64,000 nt of DNA from Diadema setosum (lineage: Eukaryota > Echinodermata > Echinoidea > Diadematoida > Diadematidae): positions 31,734,866 to 31,798,865 of the forward strand of contig NC_092685.1 of assembly GCF_964275005.1 (NCBI RefSeq), written 5' to 3'. Shown one piece after another: positions 36,501 to 49,166 of the stretch; positions within the stretch are counted from its first letter, which is position 1, and each line of letters opens with the position of its first letter. The notes beneath the pieces are model-generated. The model saw only the letters and a program-made list of their open reading frames with translations. It had not been told where the DNA came from and made no database searches. Both the position numbers and the translations under genes were made by a program.

Positions 36501-37375
36501 AGGTTGTTACCATTCACAAGAAGAGGCGCATTTTGTAAGATGGACCTAGTCACTACAGTAGCTGGTGATGCAGCTGCTGCTAATGGAGAAGATGTAAGAA
36601 CCGTTTGTGGTGGCGACGTGATAGACGGTGCAGAACTTGTGTAAGTCGTGGTAGTAGTAGTATCAATTTTATCGTCTCCTGTATTTAAATCTTTATTCCC
36701 TTTTACAGTCTCAAGTGAGCAGTCACTGCCAGAATCAATCATTGTAGCAATTGAACCCAGCAGTGAGCTAGCAGTAATGTTTGACAGCATGTTACTATTC
36801 GATGATGCATTGTCAGAAACAGAGGTTGGAGCTGAATGACCTTCAACAACAGCATCTTTGGAAGTGTTCTGTTCATGTTCAGGATCAGAGCTCATGTTAC
36901 CTGCATCTGACTGCTCAGTTAAACAAGGTGTTCGAGACTCAACAATTGTTTCAGCGATCAAATCGTCATTACCTGAAGATGTGTCTGTGGCTAATATCTG
37001 GCTATCCACTTCAGCAGAAGCAAATGTGGCCTCATTTGTAGAAATTTCTGGTGCTGTAATTTCGTGCGCTACAATGTCATCAATCACTTGACCCGATTCC
37101 GGTGCAGCAGGGGATTTGCTGTTCGCCTGCTGCACAGTTGAAGCCTCGTCAACAGACGCTGTCGAAGTAAATTCTATGACGTCTTCCTGCGATGTTTCTT
37201 CCATCTTTGAGAAAGCCTCAGACAGTATATCGACAGGAGTGCTATGTGTTGTTTCAGAATTGTCTCCTCTATCGCTCTGCCTTATCCTTTTTGACTGTTT
37301 CAGGTCATCTTGGGTGCTTGGAGAGATGCGGGATGAAGATGACAATTCATTATCCACATCCTTCATATCCGCCAT
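30368..37375 (-). CDS. ZNF839: ZNF839, zinc finger protein 839 orthologue
   Basis: Six exons join in frame on the minus strand: 37375-35439, 34630-34309, 33448/9-32964, 32374-32087, 31452-31246 and 30766-30368 (stop). All have consensus GT donors and AG acceptors. The product is about 1212 residues; the start is the ATG (MADMKDVD) at 37375. The large first exon encodes a low-complexity S/T/P-rich region, then CKTRSGRVSRPP (about 565) and a C2H2 finger, CX2CX12HX6H, at residues 598-621 (HKCQSCEKRYIGKGG). Exon 3 matches, from memory, the human ZNF839 block with ALPRL...YEFLL and DKVAESLGI. The last exon resembles its C-terminal TSDGLILSPPGTI region. Exon 2 has an AT-hook-like GRGRGRPGRPPG motif. 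A nuclear DNA-binding role is inferred; the family's function is poorly known. It is convergent with CINP and divergent from VTI1B. Confidence 0.87.
31541..31661. repeat. Two (AT)n tracts in a ZNF839 intron
   Basis: Pure AT runs lie at about 31543-31580 and 31634-31661, between ZNF839 exons 4 and 5. Confidence 0.8.
31820..31900. repeat. (AATTCA)n hexamer tandem repeat
   Basis: Eight or more AATTCA units with a few variants lie in the intron after ZNF839 exon 4. The apparent asparagine/leucine frames across it are repeat artefacts. Confidence 0.85.
33507..33621. repeat. CAG/CAA/ACC trinucleotide tract in a ZNF839 intron
   Basis: Interrupted blocks of CAG, CAA, CAG, CAA and finally ACC triplets span about 115 bp. 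The tract ends about 58 bp before the acceptor of ZNF839 exon 3; in transcript sense it reads as TTG and CTG repeats. Confidence 0.9.
33722..33814. mobile_element. piggyBac-type MITE (TTAA flanks, CCC ends)
   Basis: TTAA-CCCATTGAGGAC on the left pairs with GTCCTCAACGGG-TTAA on the right. TTAA flanks with CCC-starting inverted ends are the signature of piggyBac-type elements. At 93 bp it can only be a non-autonomous derivative. It lies in the ZNF839 intron between exons 2 and 3. Confidence 0.7.
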
Positions 37376-37660
37376 AGCCACTCGATCCCCGATCGCGATC
37401 GCTTCTTTTTGTACTAGACTCTCGCCGAGACAAGATCGACTCTCAACAAAAAGTTACCCTGAATATTGAGTAGAAATTCCCACAGTCGCTTTCTGGAACG
37501 CGCGCGCGCAGAAGATGAACAACTACAACAAAAAGCCTGAAATAAGTCTATTCTCATCAGCGGGCTGAAGTAAAGGGTCACCTGATTGTTCTTACTGCTG
37601 TGGCAGCCTACTCATGAATTACTTTCATTGCAACGTTATTCGACTAAATCTGGCTCTAAA
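37376..37660. promoter_or_regulatory. Bidirectional promoter between ZNF839 and VTI1B
   Basis: Only 285 bp separate the start codons of two divergent genes. The interval contains the palindrome GATCGCGATC (37391-37400) and a CG-run (about 37499-37508), and is locally CpG-rich. I see no clear TATA box. Both 5' UTRs and the core promoters must fit here unless a non-coding first exon exists. Confidence 0.7.
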
Positions 37661-40600
37661 ATGTCGTCAGAACAGTTTGAAAGGATTGAAGATGACTTTC
37701 GGACTCTCAGTGAAACAGTGTCCTACAAACTGGAAGCAAAAATTCCTAATTCATCCGGAGGTAATGAAATATTTTGATACATATCATTGTCTATGATTCT
37801 TTTTTTGGCGTAAACTGATTAACCACCCACCTTCCTTCTCAAGCAAGCAACATGTGTGTGATCAACAATAAGGTGATTGATACCTACCTATGTCCTATTA
37901 TTTGAGAAATAGAGGCTTAACGTTAGTATTCATGATATGGTTTGAATTTAATAGGCTCTCGAATTTCTACAGTGCTTATTGAATTTTGCGCCAATTATGT
38001 AGGAACAGCAACCAAATGGCAACAGGAAATGTTTTTGACAAATGAGACATAGGTACCTAGATCTAGTAACTATCTTCTAGATAGCTCAGTACTTAGACTA
38101 ACCCCGTCGCGGGGCGCTGTAACCCTTTACGGTACGTATTTGTCCGTATGGGGTCGCTGCTGCGGTTATACTTAGACTAGCTTCTATGGCACACTTTCTA
38201 CTTTTGATGCAAATTACATTCCCAATTGTGCAAAATTTTGTGTCTCCATTTACTATTAGATCTAGGCCTATAGCATTTATGCTAGAAATGGGGAATTTTA
38301 CATCAGTTTGGCTCATCTTACATAAATATACGCAGTCATTTGTTTCCTTGCAGTATTGATATAAGAGACTGTTATATGATATGAAATGAGCAATTCAAAT
38401 TTTGCACATTTTTGGTAATATTTATCAAAATGCTCTTGATACAGTTCTATTTGTATGCTACAAATGCTGAAATTTTATTGTCGGTGCACATGTGATTTAT
38501 TGCAATGAATGCTTCATTAGTTCTATTCTGGTACTGAAAAGGTGACATTAAATTGATACTTTTGAGCAGTTGAATTACTTTTTATTTGTGCTGTCGTATG
38601 CTGTTATTACCACAATTGAATCAAGGACAAAACATATCCTCTTTGAAATAAAATGCTGTGGTAAACTGAAATAGCCCAGTTGTTTGCTCACTGTCTGAAC
38701 CAACCCCTCTGTACATTATTGGAGAGGCTTCATTTCTGTGTATGTAAAACCAGCGAGATATTATAGAAGGAATTAGAATGGAATCCCTCTGCAATTTGTG
38801 CAAATTTCATGCGTACATTGCACAGGCCTGTATAGCATGACAGTAGTGAATGCTTAACATTCCATTGGCTTTGATGTTCCATTCTCCAAGTCACTCTCCT
38901 GTAGAGTTGGGATATGGCAACCAAAGAAGAGGTTGTGAATTTTAACGATCTTTAGCCATATTTGAGTGTAACTGTTGAAATCCTATTTGGAGCTTTGCGG
39001 GAATATTGAATAGAATACATGTACATCCTGTAAGTTTATATTGAAATCTCCAGGTTATTAACGTCCTAGGACTGAAAAATCAGGGAATACTGTATTAGTA
39101 TGTCATAGAAAGCAAACACTGAACTTGGCACATTGTAGCATAATCTTAAATGCATAGCGCATACCATTAATACCAAGGTGTAGATTATTATTATTATTAT
39201 TATTTTTTTTATTAAAGGACAAGTCCAACTTCATATATGGATTGAGTGAATGCAACAATATTAGTAGAACACATCAGTGAAAGTTTGGGGAAAATCTGAC
39301 AATCTGTTCAGAAGTTATGAATTTTTAAAGCATCTGTGCAATCACTGCTGAATGAGGAGACTACTACAGTGTATGATGTCACATGCGTATAACAGTATAA
39401 GGAAAATAAAAAGAGAACTTCAAAAAACTTTGTTTTTTTAATAAAGTGCACATTTCTTCAACTCGTTACTGACATATGTTAAGGGAAATATTATTCCCCT
39501 TGCCTTCTGAAAGAGAGAAGTCGAGTGTTCTTTTGTTATGCAAGAAAAGTGAAAATATGTTGAATTTTCTTTATACTTTCTTTATATCGTTGTACTCATG
39601 TGACACCACAAGCTATAGTAGTCTTCTCATCCAGCCGTGACTGAGCAGAAACTTCAAAAATTCATAACTTTTGAACGGATCGTCCGATTTTCCTCAAACT
39701 CTCAGTGATGTGCTCTACTAATATTGCTGCATTCACTCAACCCACATGTCTATGCAGGTGAACTTGTCCTTTAAGTAAACTTGGTTAATGCATACATTAT
39801 TTCTGCACCTTTACTTGCATTTTATGGGGGGGGGGGGGGGTTACTGATTTTTTTTCCGTGCACATTAATTCCTGCCGAAAATATTGAAAGGATCAGTGAA
39901 CTTCTGCCACCTGCCTTCTGGGCCTGTTTTGAATTAGGAATGATGCACAGCATGCTTAAACAGAAGTACTCACTTTTGCCAAAGCAATCGATTAACCACT
40001 GCAATAAAGCACATACAATAATGCAACTTCTCTGCGGCACAGAGCATGGGTACAAAGGTATGATTCTGGTTTCTTCTTCTATAATGCCTCCTTGGTGAAA
40101 TGTTGTTACCATATTTTTCATGACATGACATATAATGTAGTTTCATTTGACCCATCAATTCCCATAAGCCACAGTTCTGTGGCATTTCTGTGGTTAATGC
40201 TAAATATATTTAGATTGTTTCTGTCCACTGTTATTGTTTCATGATGTAGCTCTTTAATTGAACCCTTTGTTATTTCAGGATATAGAATTGTGTGTTTTGG
40301 TTGCAAAATTTCAGATGCCTCTCTATCAAATTGCTAAATCTCTCCATGATTCTTAGATTGGCAATACATTTTAGGAGATTTAAGTTAATGTTTCTATCCA
40401 ATATTGACAAATCTTTACATTGTACATATAATTAATGTAGTTAGTTCCATGTAATCTGTCTAGTTTAAAGGAAACAATACAATTCAGAGTTGCCAATTGA
40501 TGGTGACAACTTCTTAGTCAAAATTCTGCATAGGCCTGATGCCAGATGGGTTCAATAATCTCTTCATGTAGGGATGCATGTGCACGGTTCAGTTTAATCT

Positions 40601-43600
40601 ACTCTTGAGTACATGCATGCCTTTATGATGTACCAAGTTCAGGGCCCCATTTCATTAAAAAGTTGATACGATAGCAACTCTTGCTGGAATGGCAGTTGTC
40701 ATGGTAACAACAAGAATCCCGCTTCCTGGTATGGAAGTAGCCATTCCAGCAAGAGTTGCACTACCCTAACATCTTTTATGAAACGGGGCCCATAAACTAC
40801 CGTAGTACAAGGAAATGTCTGAATGTCTCTTTGATCTTTCATATTTCAGAAGTGAGGAAGAAACTTGTCAGGGAAGTTCTAAAAGAAACAGATGACCTCT
40901 TTGTGCTGGTAGGTGTGACACTTTGGATCATTGATAATGCTTTCCTTCTGCCATGGAATGTGTGTATGCAGTGTCAGTAGGAATTTAAGTCAGTTGTGCA
41001 GAAAGGATTTAAGTGTCTGTAATAAAACTCTTGTTCTCAATGTGTGTGATGTGAGATGTATGGTATGTGTAAGATGTATTGTATGTATCACATCTTTGCC
41101 TTGCATTTTTTAAAGTCATGAAATTTGACATTTTAAAGTGACCTTGGAGAAAATTCCATATATTACTTGTTTGGTCATCCCATTGAAAAGCTGAATGTAA
41201 TCATAGTATTTATGGATGAAAAAAATCTTATCATAGAATTACATACTACCAATAAGACTACCTGTAATAAGGCAATATCCACGTTGGTGTCAACAGTCCA
41301 TATGCCAAACAAGATATCTTCTGGTGATTTGTATCGAGGTCTCTGTATTTTGCATCTTTTTTTGTATCTGAATGCATTTCTTCTTTATTTTTTCACCCTT
41401 TGTTTTTGTTATTGTATTGACAATATGAGTGAAAGACTGGATTGAAGTGATTATTTGAATATTGATACGTATATGACACCTCTAAAAATTAGTAAACAGT
41501 GAAGAAATCAGTCAGGTAATGTAAAGATGATCTGTGATTGTTGAAAACTGGCATAAAATTGTGTTCACCTATTGTGACTTTGCTCTTTTGATATTATGTC
41601 ATCTGTGAATATCATTATGATGCACCCACATGTTGTTTATGAGAGAAACTGCAAAATATGAATGGCCTGTGACTGTTGTTGTTTTGAACAGGTTGCCAGC
41701 CTGGAGAATGAGGCAAAACCCGCCCCTGGAAGCTACCGGACGCAGCTCATGGGAAAGACAAGATCCTACCGCAGACAAGCTGAAAAACTGCAGAGAGATG
41801 CTGTGAGGAAATCAAACGGCCAGCATTGATCAATCAAAATAAAATTGATTATTACATATCTATGTCATATTTGGTTTTGTTGAGGAAGACTACTCTTGTC
41901 GATAAAGAAAACCTAAAGGAATAATTTACCACTTGCAGATAAAACAAAAACCCAGCATTAGTGCTTTGAAATAGTTCTAAAATGTGAGTTAGGGATAGAA
42001 ACAATTGCCAACACTGTAAAAATTTGAATCAGTAAAATCTATGTTAAGTATCGTTAAATATACAAAATGTGAACAATAGTTATGATAAAAATGTTTCCAG
42101 ACTAAACTGTTAACAATTATGGTTTATTGAGAAAAATACTGATATCTCCTTATACAATGTATTTTAGGCTTTATTGCAAAAATTTTATATGGTACAATGT
42201 TTTGAGGTTCTACACATATGCATGAAATGTGATATCTTGAATCTATTTTAAATCACTACTCCCAAAGGTAAACAGGACCTTTAAGTTTTTTTTTTTTTTT
42301 TTTATGGCAGTGGATTTTATTTTTCTTCCACTTTGTGTTGTTTTGATGTAATGTGCATTGTCTATAAACCCAGTTCTGCCTGCCTCTTGCATTCTATCAA
42401 AAATACCTTTACATATCGATGGCATTTATGTACATCAAAATAACCATCTCAGATGAAGTGATATTCCCGTTGTGGTTTACGATGATTAAAATAATAAGCT
42501 TCCACAGTTCTTGAATATTAGGTCGAATGTGCACTCTTAGTATCTTAAATTGATGCTTGTAATTTTATAGTTTTTATATTGATTTATTATGTACAAGTTC
42601 AGCATTCATGCCCATACCATGTATAATAATTTTGATGTGTTTGAATTAGAATGGAAGCAGAAAATAACAGAGAAATGAATGACAAGGGAGAGGATATGTC
42701 AGTCTTGCACCACAACTCGCTTATCCATCAATGTGTTTTCATTATATTTTGCAGCAACGGCTAAGTGGTCATACGAGTGGTAGAGATGAACTGCTGTCTG
42801 GAGGTTTATACACACCAGCTAGATCTGACTTTGAGGTAACTACTCTTAAAGATATTTTCATGCCATGAAACTTTTTAGAATTGAAGCTGATGGCATTTTT
42901 TTTTTTGCAGCATTAAATTTCCGCGAATAGCCACTGGCATTGGATTAGTGCGCATAGTATAGACAAGAACCTTCACATGCATCTGCTCTCGCAAAATTTG
43001 CAAGATTAAAATTGCTGACTATATTTCCCCTCATTTCCAGTATCATGTGGGATAGTATCCAATGCTGCATGGATAACTGTGTTTCGTGCAAAAAGAGAAA
43101 CACATGCATGCACACACACACACACACACACATACACACACACACTTACACTCACACACACACACACGCACACACACACACACACATACACACACAGACT
43201 CGTGGAGCCAAAAACATTTTCATGGTTACATAATCATAATCACACACATACATACATATGTATATGCATGTGCTATGTTCTTTGGTACCTTAAATTTTTT
43301 TATGTGAGAAGAAATTGTTGAACCACTGTATTTATTGCTAACAATTATTATGCACATGGTCAATTTGAGCAATCTTGTTTTCCACTAAGCAAAACCATTT
43401 CTGTGATCCCAAAGGGTGCCATCCATTGGAATGAAATATCTGGATACAGTTATAGAGGCATCTTCTCCTCTATGATGAACGTAGACATGCCCTTCTCTCT
43501 CTCTCTCGCCATCTTTGACAGGCTCAGCAGGATAGCCAAAAGGACAAAGTTGTTGACGGTCTAGAGAGTCTCAATCGAACCAGCCAGAGTTTATCCCGTA

Positions 43601-46600
43601 CTCATCGGATTGCGGCGGAGACAGATGAGATTGGGGCTGGCATCTTGGATGAGTTGGACGAGCAAAAGGAGCAGCTGATCAGGACCAAGGAAAATGTATG
43701 ATGGAGAATTTAATTTTTGTTTTTGTTTCAGGTTTTTTTTTTTTCTCTACAAATTTTTTATATTTTTTTCTTTGTTGTTGTTGTTGTTGACCAATATGTC
43801 ATCCTGCTAAAAGGTAATCTGAGACATTCCCAGGGCTGCAGCTTGAGCTCAGTCTTGGAATTTGACAGGATGCAGAGCATAAATTGTCAAATACAAACCA
43901 AAACTGCCATCCATGTCCTAGGGCATTTATCATTATTCTAGATTTTTTTCCCTTCTCTCTCTATTTACCTAGCTATTATATCAAATTCATAATTTGTATG
44001 TTTTGTTACATGCTTTGTACAAAATGTGCATCTTATAGAAATTTTTGGGAATGACTTTATTGAACTTAATCGATATGTAAAGAATGGAAAGAGAGAGATG
44101 AAGTCGAAATTGCAATATAATTTAGATATAATATGATTCACATTTGCATGTTACATGTATTCAAGCCAATGAATATCTAGGATTACAGAGAATGTGTCAT
44201 CGAGAAGAGTCTGGATTTCTTGAAAGGGCTATTCCAGACCAATTGAAAGTTAGTCTGAAAGAAAGAGTAAATATAAAAAGAAAACAGAAAATTTCACAAA
44301 ATTGATACAAATCATAAGTGATGAAATTGGGAAGTTTTGCATATTTTCACAAAACATTTCTTGAACAGCCATTATGAATATGCATATTAATGAGTTTATA
44401 ATGTCATTGCATCACAACTTGCCATGTTGTTTGTACACAAAATTGTTAACTTTCCAGATTTTAACCCCAAAACAATATACTGGTAGTTTCAGGAATGTCA
44501 TCCTTCCACACAGGAAAAAAAAATACTAAGTCTTGAAAACAGTCCAAGTAAGTACATTAATTTGTAAACTTTCACAAGCATTTGTCCGTGGTCTTCTTTT
44601 CCAGCTTGAAGATATGGATGGGAACCTGGCCAAGAGTAAAAAGATTCTAAACAGGATGGCAAGAAGGTAAGATCTCTCAGAGAAATTAAGAAGAGAGTCG
44701 TAGTCAAGGATGAGGAGACTACTGGCAGATTTATTTATGTTGATGTAAAGCAATGTTGTCAATCAGTCGCAATGCTTGGAGATTTTTGTGTTTGGTGCTG
44801 TGATGCAGTGGCATATAGTAGCCAGCAGTTACGAGACTTTGCCCTGTTTGCTGGCAATAGTCTGTTTACAATGCAATTAACTTTTGAACATTGTTGACAG
44901 TATCATGTCATTACCATGTAGAGTTTAGATGTATTGCAGAAAATGCTGGTTTTATCTTGCTGATTTGGACGTTATTCTGTGATCCACTGTGTATCGAAAT
45001 TATGAATTGAATGTCTTGTTTTTATTTGATAACTTTCTAATGATACAACAAAATTTTTTGATACATTTCACAACATATGAATGAGAAAAATTGATTGTCT
45101 ACAGACTTAAAGTTATTTGTGGCATGCTGCTTATGAAAAAAAACAAAACAAAACAAGGGGCAGCACTACTTATTTTGAGTGTATGGAATGTTAATATCCT
45201 TCTGCACTGATGTTATTTAGAAACTCTCGGGATAGGTTTACTTTCCTGTCAAACAAGACAAAGGAAAACAGCACTTGAGGTCAGTGATACAATGTACTGA
45301 CATTTGGGATACATTGCAGAGAACTTATAAAGAAAGTACCAGGTTTGTTTGTTTTTTTAGCTCACCTGAGCCAAAGGCTCAAGTGAGCTATTGCGATCGC
45401 CCTTCGTCCGGCGTCCGTCGTCCGTCGTCCGTCATCCGTCGTCCGTCGTCCGTCGTGCATAAACTCTTTACATTTTCATCTTCTTCTTGAAAACCCCAAG
45501 ACCGATTTTCATCAAACTTGGCAGGTAGCATCCCTAGGGGGTTAGGAACTCAATTTGTTAAAATGGGCACCATGCCCCACCCAGGGGGCCCCCAGGGGGG
45601 CCCAAACCCCCCAAAATTAAGGAATCTGTAAAAAAATCTTCTTCTCTAGAACCAGAAGTGATAGAGCTAAGTTAATACTATGAGTTAGTACATTGATGAC
45701 TGTAGTTTCAAGTTTGTTCATGGCAGAATCAGGGGTGCCCCCCTTGGGACCCAGGGGAGGGGGGTGGGGAGGGGTCCTAATGGGGCCTAAATTATACATT
45801 TTGATCTTCTTCTTGAGAACCCCATGACCAATTTTCACCAAACTTGGCAGGTAGCATCCCTAGGGGGTTAGGATCTCAATTTGTTAAAATGGGCACCATG
45901 CCCCACCCAGGGGCCCCAGGGGGGGCCAAACCCCCAAAATGAAGGAATCTTTAAAAATCTTGTCTAGAATCAGAAGTTATAGAGCTAAGATAATACTATG
46001 AGTGAGTACATTATTGACTGTAGTTTCAAGTTTGTTCATAGCAAATCCAGGGGTGCCCCTCTTGGGGCAGGGGGGGGGGGGGGTGGGAGGTCCAAATGGG
46101 GGCCTGAATTGTACATTTTCATCTTCTTCCTGAAAACCTCATGATGGATTTTTGTCAAACTTGGCAGGTAGCATCCCTAGGGGGTCAGGATCTCAATTTA
46201 TCAAAATGGGCACCGTGCCCCACCCAGAGGGCCCCAGGGGACCCCCAATCCCCCCAAATTAAGGAATCTTAAAAGATTTGGGCCCTTATTGTACATTTTC
46301 ATCTTCTACTTGAGAATGCCTGGTCAAATTTTAGTAGAGCTGTGAATAATTTAGATTAGTGACTGCGTGAAAGGTGAACTTGCGATACTCAGGTGAGCGC
46401 TAGACCCGCGGGTCTCTTGTTTCTATATGCAAGGATACAAATGCTCATGAAGCAAATGTTACAATTCACTCTATTTCTGACAGTATTGATAGAGATGTTT
46501 GCAGTTGCAAAAGTAGCAGTCGCCACGGCAGTAGCCGGGAAACAGCCAATGAGCTGTGAGTGTATTGGTTATTGCTGTGGTAGTAGCATATATGATGGTT

Positions 46601-46854
46601 GCAGACAGTCTGCCTTGAAACAGGTCCCAGATCTTAGGGAGATTGATGACACTGAGGCACATTTTGAGAATGTCCAAGTTGACAAGACTTAATGTTTTCG
46701 TATTTTTCAATGGCAGGTGTATTTTGGTTCTGATAACTGTGTACCTCTCATTTCCCCCCACAGGGTCATCACAAACAAGCTCATCTTGTCTGGGATCATC
46801 ATAGTCGAGCTGGCCATACTGGGCGTAGTCGTCTGGTGGAAATTCTTCTCGTAG
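37661..46854 (+). CDS. VTI1B: VTI1B, Qb-SNARE (vesicle transport through interaction with t-SNAREs 1B)
   Basis: Seven exons join in frame: 37661-37760, 40850-40908, 41692-41802, 42755-42835, 43522-43695, 44605-44666 and 46764-46854 (stop TAG). All have GT...AG boundaries and matching phases. The 225-residue product compares with about 232 in human VTI1B. Residues 1-100 form the helical Habc-type domain. The Qb-SNARE helix (about 130-200) includes LNRTSQSLSRTHRIAAETD and the central glutamine in DEQKEQL. A C-terminal anchor, LILSGIIIVELAILGVVVWW, is followed by KFFS. The protein is tail-anchored, cytosol-facing, on late endosomes/lysosomes and TGN, and forms a fusion complex with syntaxin 7, syntaxin 8 and VAMP8 in vertebrates. 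The start has adenine at -3. It is head-to-head with ZNF839. Confidence 0.96.
39212..39774. mobile_element. TTAA-flanked MITE, AGGACAAG family, copy 2
   Basis: TTAA-AGGACAAGTCCAAC on the left and GTGAACTTGTCCT-TTAA on the right, with the family's central sequences. It lies in VTI1B intron 1. Confidence 0.85.
40642..40791. mobile_element. 150-bp palindromic MITE with GGGCCCC ends
   Basis: GGGCCCCATTTCATTAAAAA pairs with a TTTTATGAAACGGGGCCC end, and the interior CAACTCTTGCTGGAATGGC pairs with GCCATTCCAGCAAGAGTTG. Almost the whole element is one hairpin. It lies 58 bp before VTI1B exon 2. Confidence 0.85.
43108..43200. repeat. (CA)n microsatellite in VTI1B intron 4
   Basis: About 90 bp of CA repeats with TA, TT and CG interruptions. 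The histidine/threonine frames across it are artefacts. Confidence 0.9.
45358..46419 (+). mobile_element. 1.06-kb GACCCGCGGGTC / GAGCTCACC repeat, copy 2
   Basis: It begins TAGCTCACCTGAGCC and ends CTAGACCCGCGGGTCTCTTG, with three internal tandem units and a tandem GTCCGTC tract at about 45405-45457. It is the reverse complement of the copy at 28394-29450 with small differences. It occupies much of VTI1B intron 6. Confidence 0.85.
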
Positions 46855-48691
46855 CAGCGTGGATGTGGCTTGCCCATCCACAACAGTCATTAAAGTGACC
46901 AAACATCACAGACAGTGTGACAATATTATGTTCTCTGCGATGGACAGTGTGAGGTGTACATAGAAGATGCCTTATTGGAAGATTCAGTCATGGAGTACAA
47001 CAGTGGAGGATAGCTCCATGCAGACCAGCCATTTTTTTTTTTTCTTACTCATTTTGCACTTTTTGCTTATTTGTGGTTACCATTTTTTTTTTTTTGATGA
47101 GGAGGTTTTGGGAAATCTATTTCAGAAGCTATCCAGCACTAGAAGATGAAGATTTGAGCTCACGTATGCGTTTTCTACCCTGGATCATGTGACCATGAAT
47201 GACAAAGAGCTGATGCCATCATATGAGGTTTTCCTTCATAGCTCAGCAGCATCCAAGCAACCAAGGTAGCCTGGAGGGACCAGCCTCAAGATGTCACGGA
47301 AGTGACTTTCGTACTTCATGGATCATGGTGAACCCTGTTTTCTAAGATTTGCTGATGACTAGGAATACATCATTTGCTGCATTTCTCAGGAAATCATTTT
47401 TGATTAAGTCAGGCCTTCACTGCATTGGCAATCATTGAGTTTAACCTGAAGAGGCAGTTGTTTCCCTTACCCGTTTTCTGTGAAATAAAGGCAACATGAG
47501 AAGACCTTTCCACACATCATGGCACTCAGGATATGTCAGTGACGAATGCCATTCAAATTTGCACAGCTGTCAAAAAATTGCAGCACCATTACTTGTAGGT
47601 ACTGAGGCAAGTAACATCACGTTCCTCGACAGAAAAAGTCAAACAACACTGACATTTGTGTGATGCAGAGTCAGAAAAGTGCATTGCTTTAATCAAAAAG
47701 AGCTTTAAATGCAGTAGCACTCTTCAACTGCAACAAAAATATTATTGGTCATTTCTCACAGCACAACAATCAAGAGATTTTATGTCAAATATTGGCTTTC
47801 ATCTTTGAATTTGAATTATAATTACCATGTTGTGAAGTCATGGAAATTACATTCCTGCTCACAGCAGTATTTAGTTTAATTACGACTTCTGTTCAAGCAA
47901 AGCCATGTAAATGGGTGGAGTATTTACATTGAGAATGGAGATAGTTCTTTCATGTGTGTATTTGTTTAATCATTCCTTTACAATGACCCTGATTGTTGAA
48001 TACAGTAGCCATATTTTGCAGGGTGTCCTGAGTTTCATTTGTAGTTGGCACAAGGTATCTAACGCTGCATTAACAATATTGTCAGCAGAATTGTTAAAGA
48101 AGAGTGAACTAAAAATGAAATGACCCATTTTTAGTTTCTTTATGCATCTCAAATATCTTCTAGCCACTGGTTGAGACCCAAATTTGTCAAGTGTTTTTCC
48201 TGTAGAACACATGCTATGCATTAAAGATAGACACAAAATGTGCATTTACTTCATATCATGTTTGTAGTCCCCCACCCCCTCCACTGCAAAATATCAACAG
48301 CTCAGAAGAATCTTAATCTGACTTCAGTTAGCCTTGCTTCAAGGCATAAAGTGCATTGCAATTACCCAGTTCTCATGCTTGAGAAATTAAGATGTATGCT
48401 CCTTAACGAAGTTCATTTTCAAATGTATGACATCTTGAATGTCTCTTCCTATTATTATCTTAATTCTTATTCCAGATTTCTTGTTTTGATTGTACTTTAC
48501 AGATGAAATTTGTCTAACATTAATGGGAAAGATGGTTGAATTTGTAAAGAGAATTATTTATGCCTCTACACTTTTATTATTAATGATAAAAATGTATGTA
48601 TATGGTGGAAATTGATTATTTGACAGTGAAGTGCAATGTTGTATTCAGTTACCTCTCATGTCAACAAATGCAGTTTGATGTCATTTTTGTC
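46855..48691 (+). other. VTI1B 3' UTR and unannotated flank
   Basis: No further exon is recognised. AATAAA occurs at 47484-47489, about 630 bp after the stop codon, and is a reasonable poly(A) signal. T-runs lie at 47032-47042 and 47083-47094. Confidence 0.45.
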
Positions 48692-49166
48692 TTAAACTCT
48701 TTATGTGCTACATTCGCATGTCCGACTCAGTTGACGGCATGCCAAGTTCACATATTCTTTTCAAACGCACAAATCTGCCCAAAAGCGATTGATAAATTGC
48801 CAAATGCCACAGTACAATGAAAGCATTTCTCACAATTTCATTCCTGTCACACGTAGCTTGCATTTTATGTGGTGAAATTTTTAAGTTTCTGTCACTATTC
48901 TGTGTGCAAAAGCCATGCCTCTACAATAACGTAGCTAGTGGTCATTTAAAAGAAAATAATCATAGATTTGTCATACAATTTACATCAAATCAGAGCTTGG
49001 CATTTTCTCTACAACTTTTCTCATTTCATGTCCAGGGTAACAAAAATGTATGAAAGTTGCATATGTTTGAAAAAAAAGAATGCTTTCCCAATGTATGACG
49101 ACATTGCTGTCTCAGAATAATGTGGCACACATGTAGGGGTTTACACCGTGGCACATAAAGAGTTAA
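48692..49166. mobile_element. TTAA-flanked MITE, CTCTTTATGTGC ends
   Basis: TTAAACTCTTTATGTGCTAC on the left is matched by GTGGCACATAAAGAGTTAA on the right. Both ends are TTAA. The 475-bp interior has no protein. Confidence 0.7.

Noticed and set aside
41803-41829. Read-through of VTI1B exon 3 to a nearby TGA as the gene end
   Set aside because: A proper GTGAGG donor and four further in-frame exons encoding the SNARE helix and anchor show the gene continues.
43006-43321. His/Thr-rich frames across the CA microsatellite
   Set aside because: They are artefacts of a dinucleotide repeat in VTI1B intron 4.
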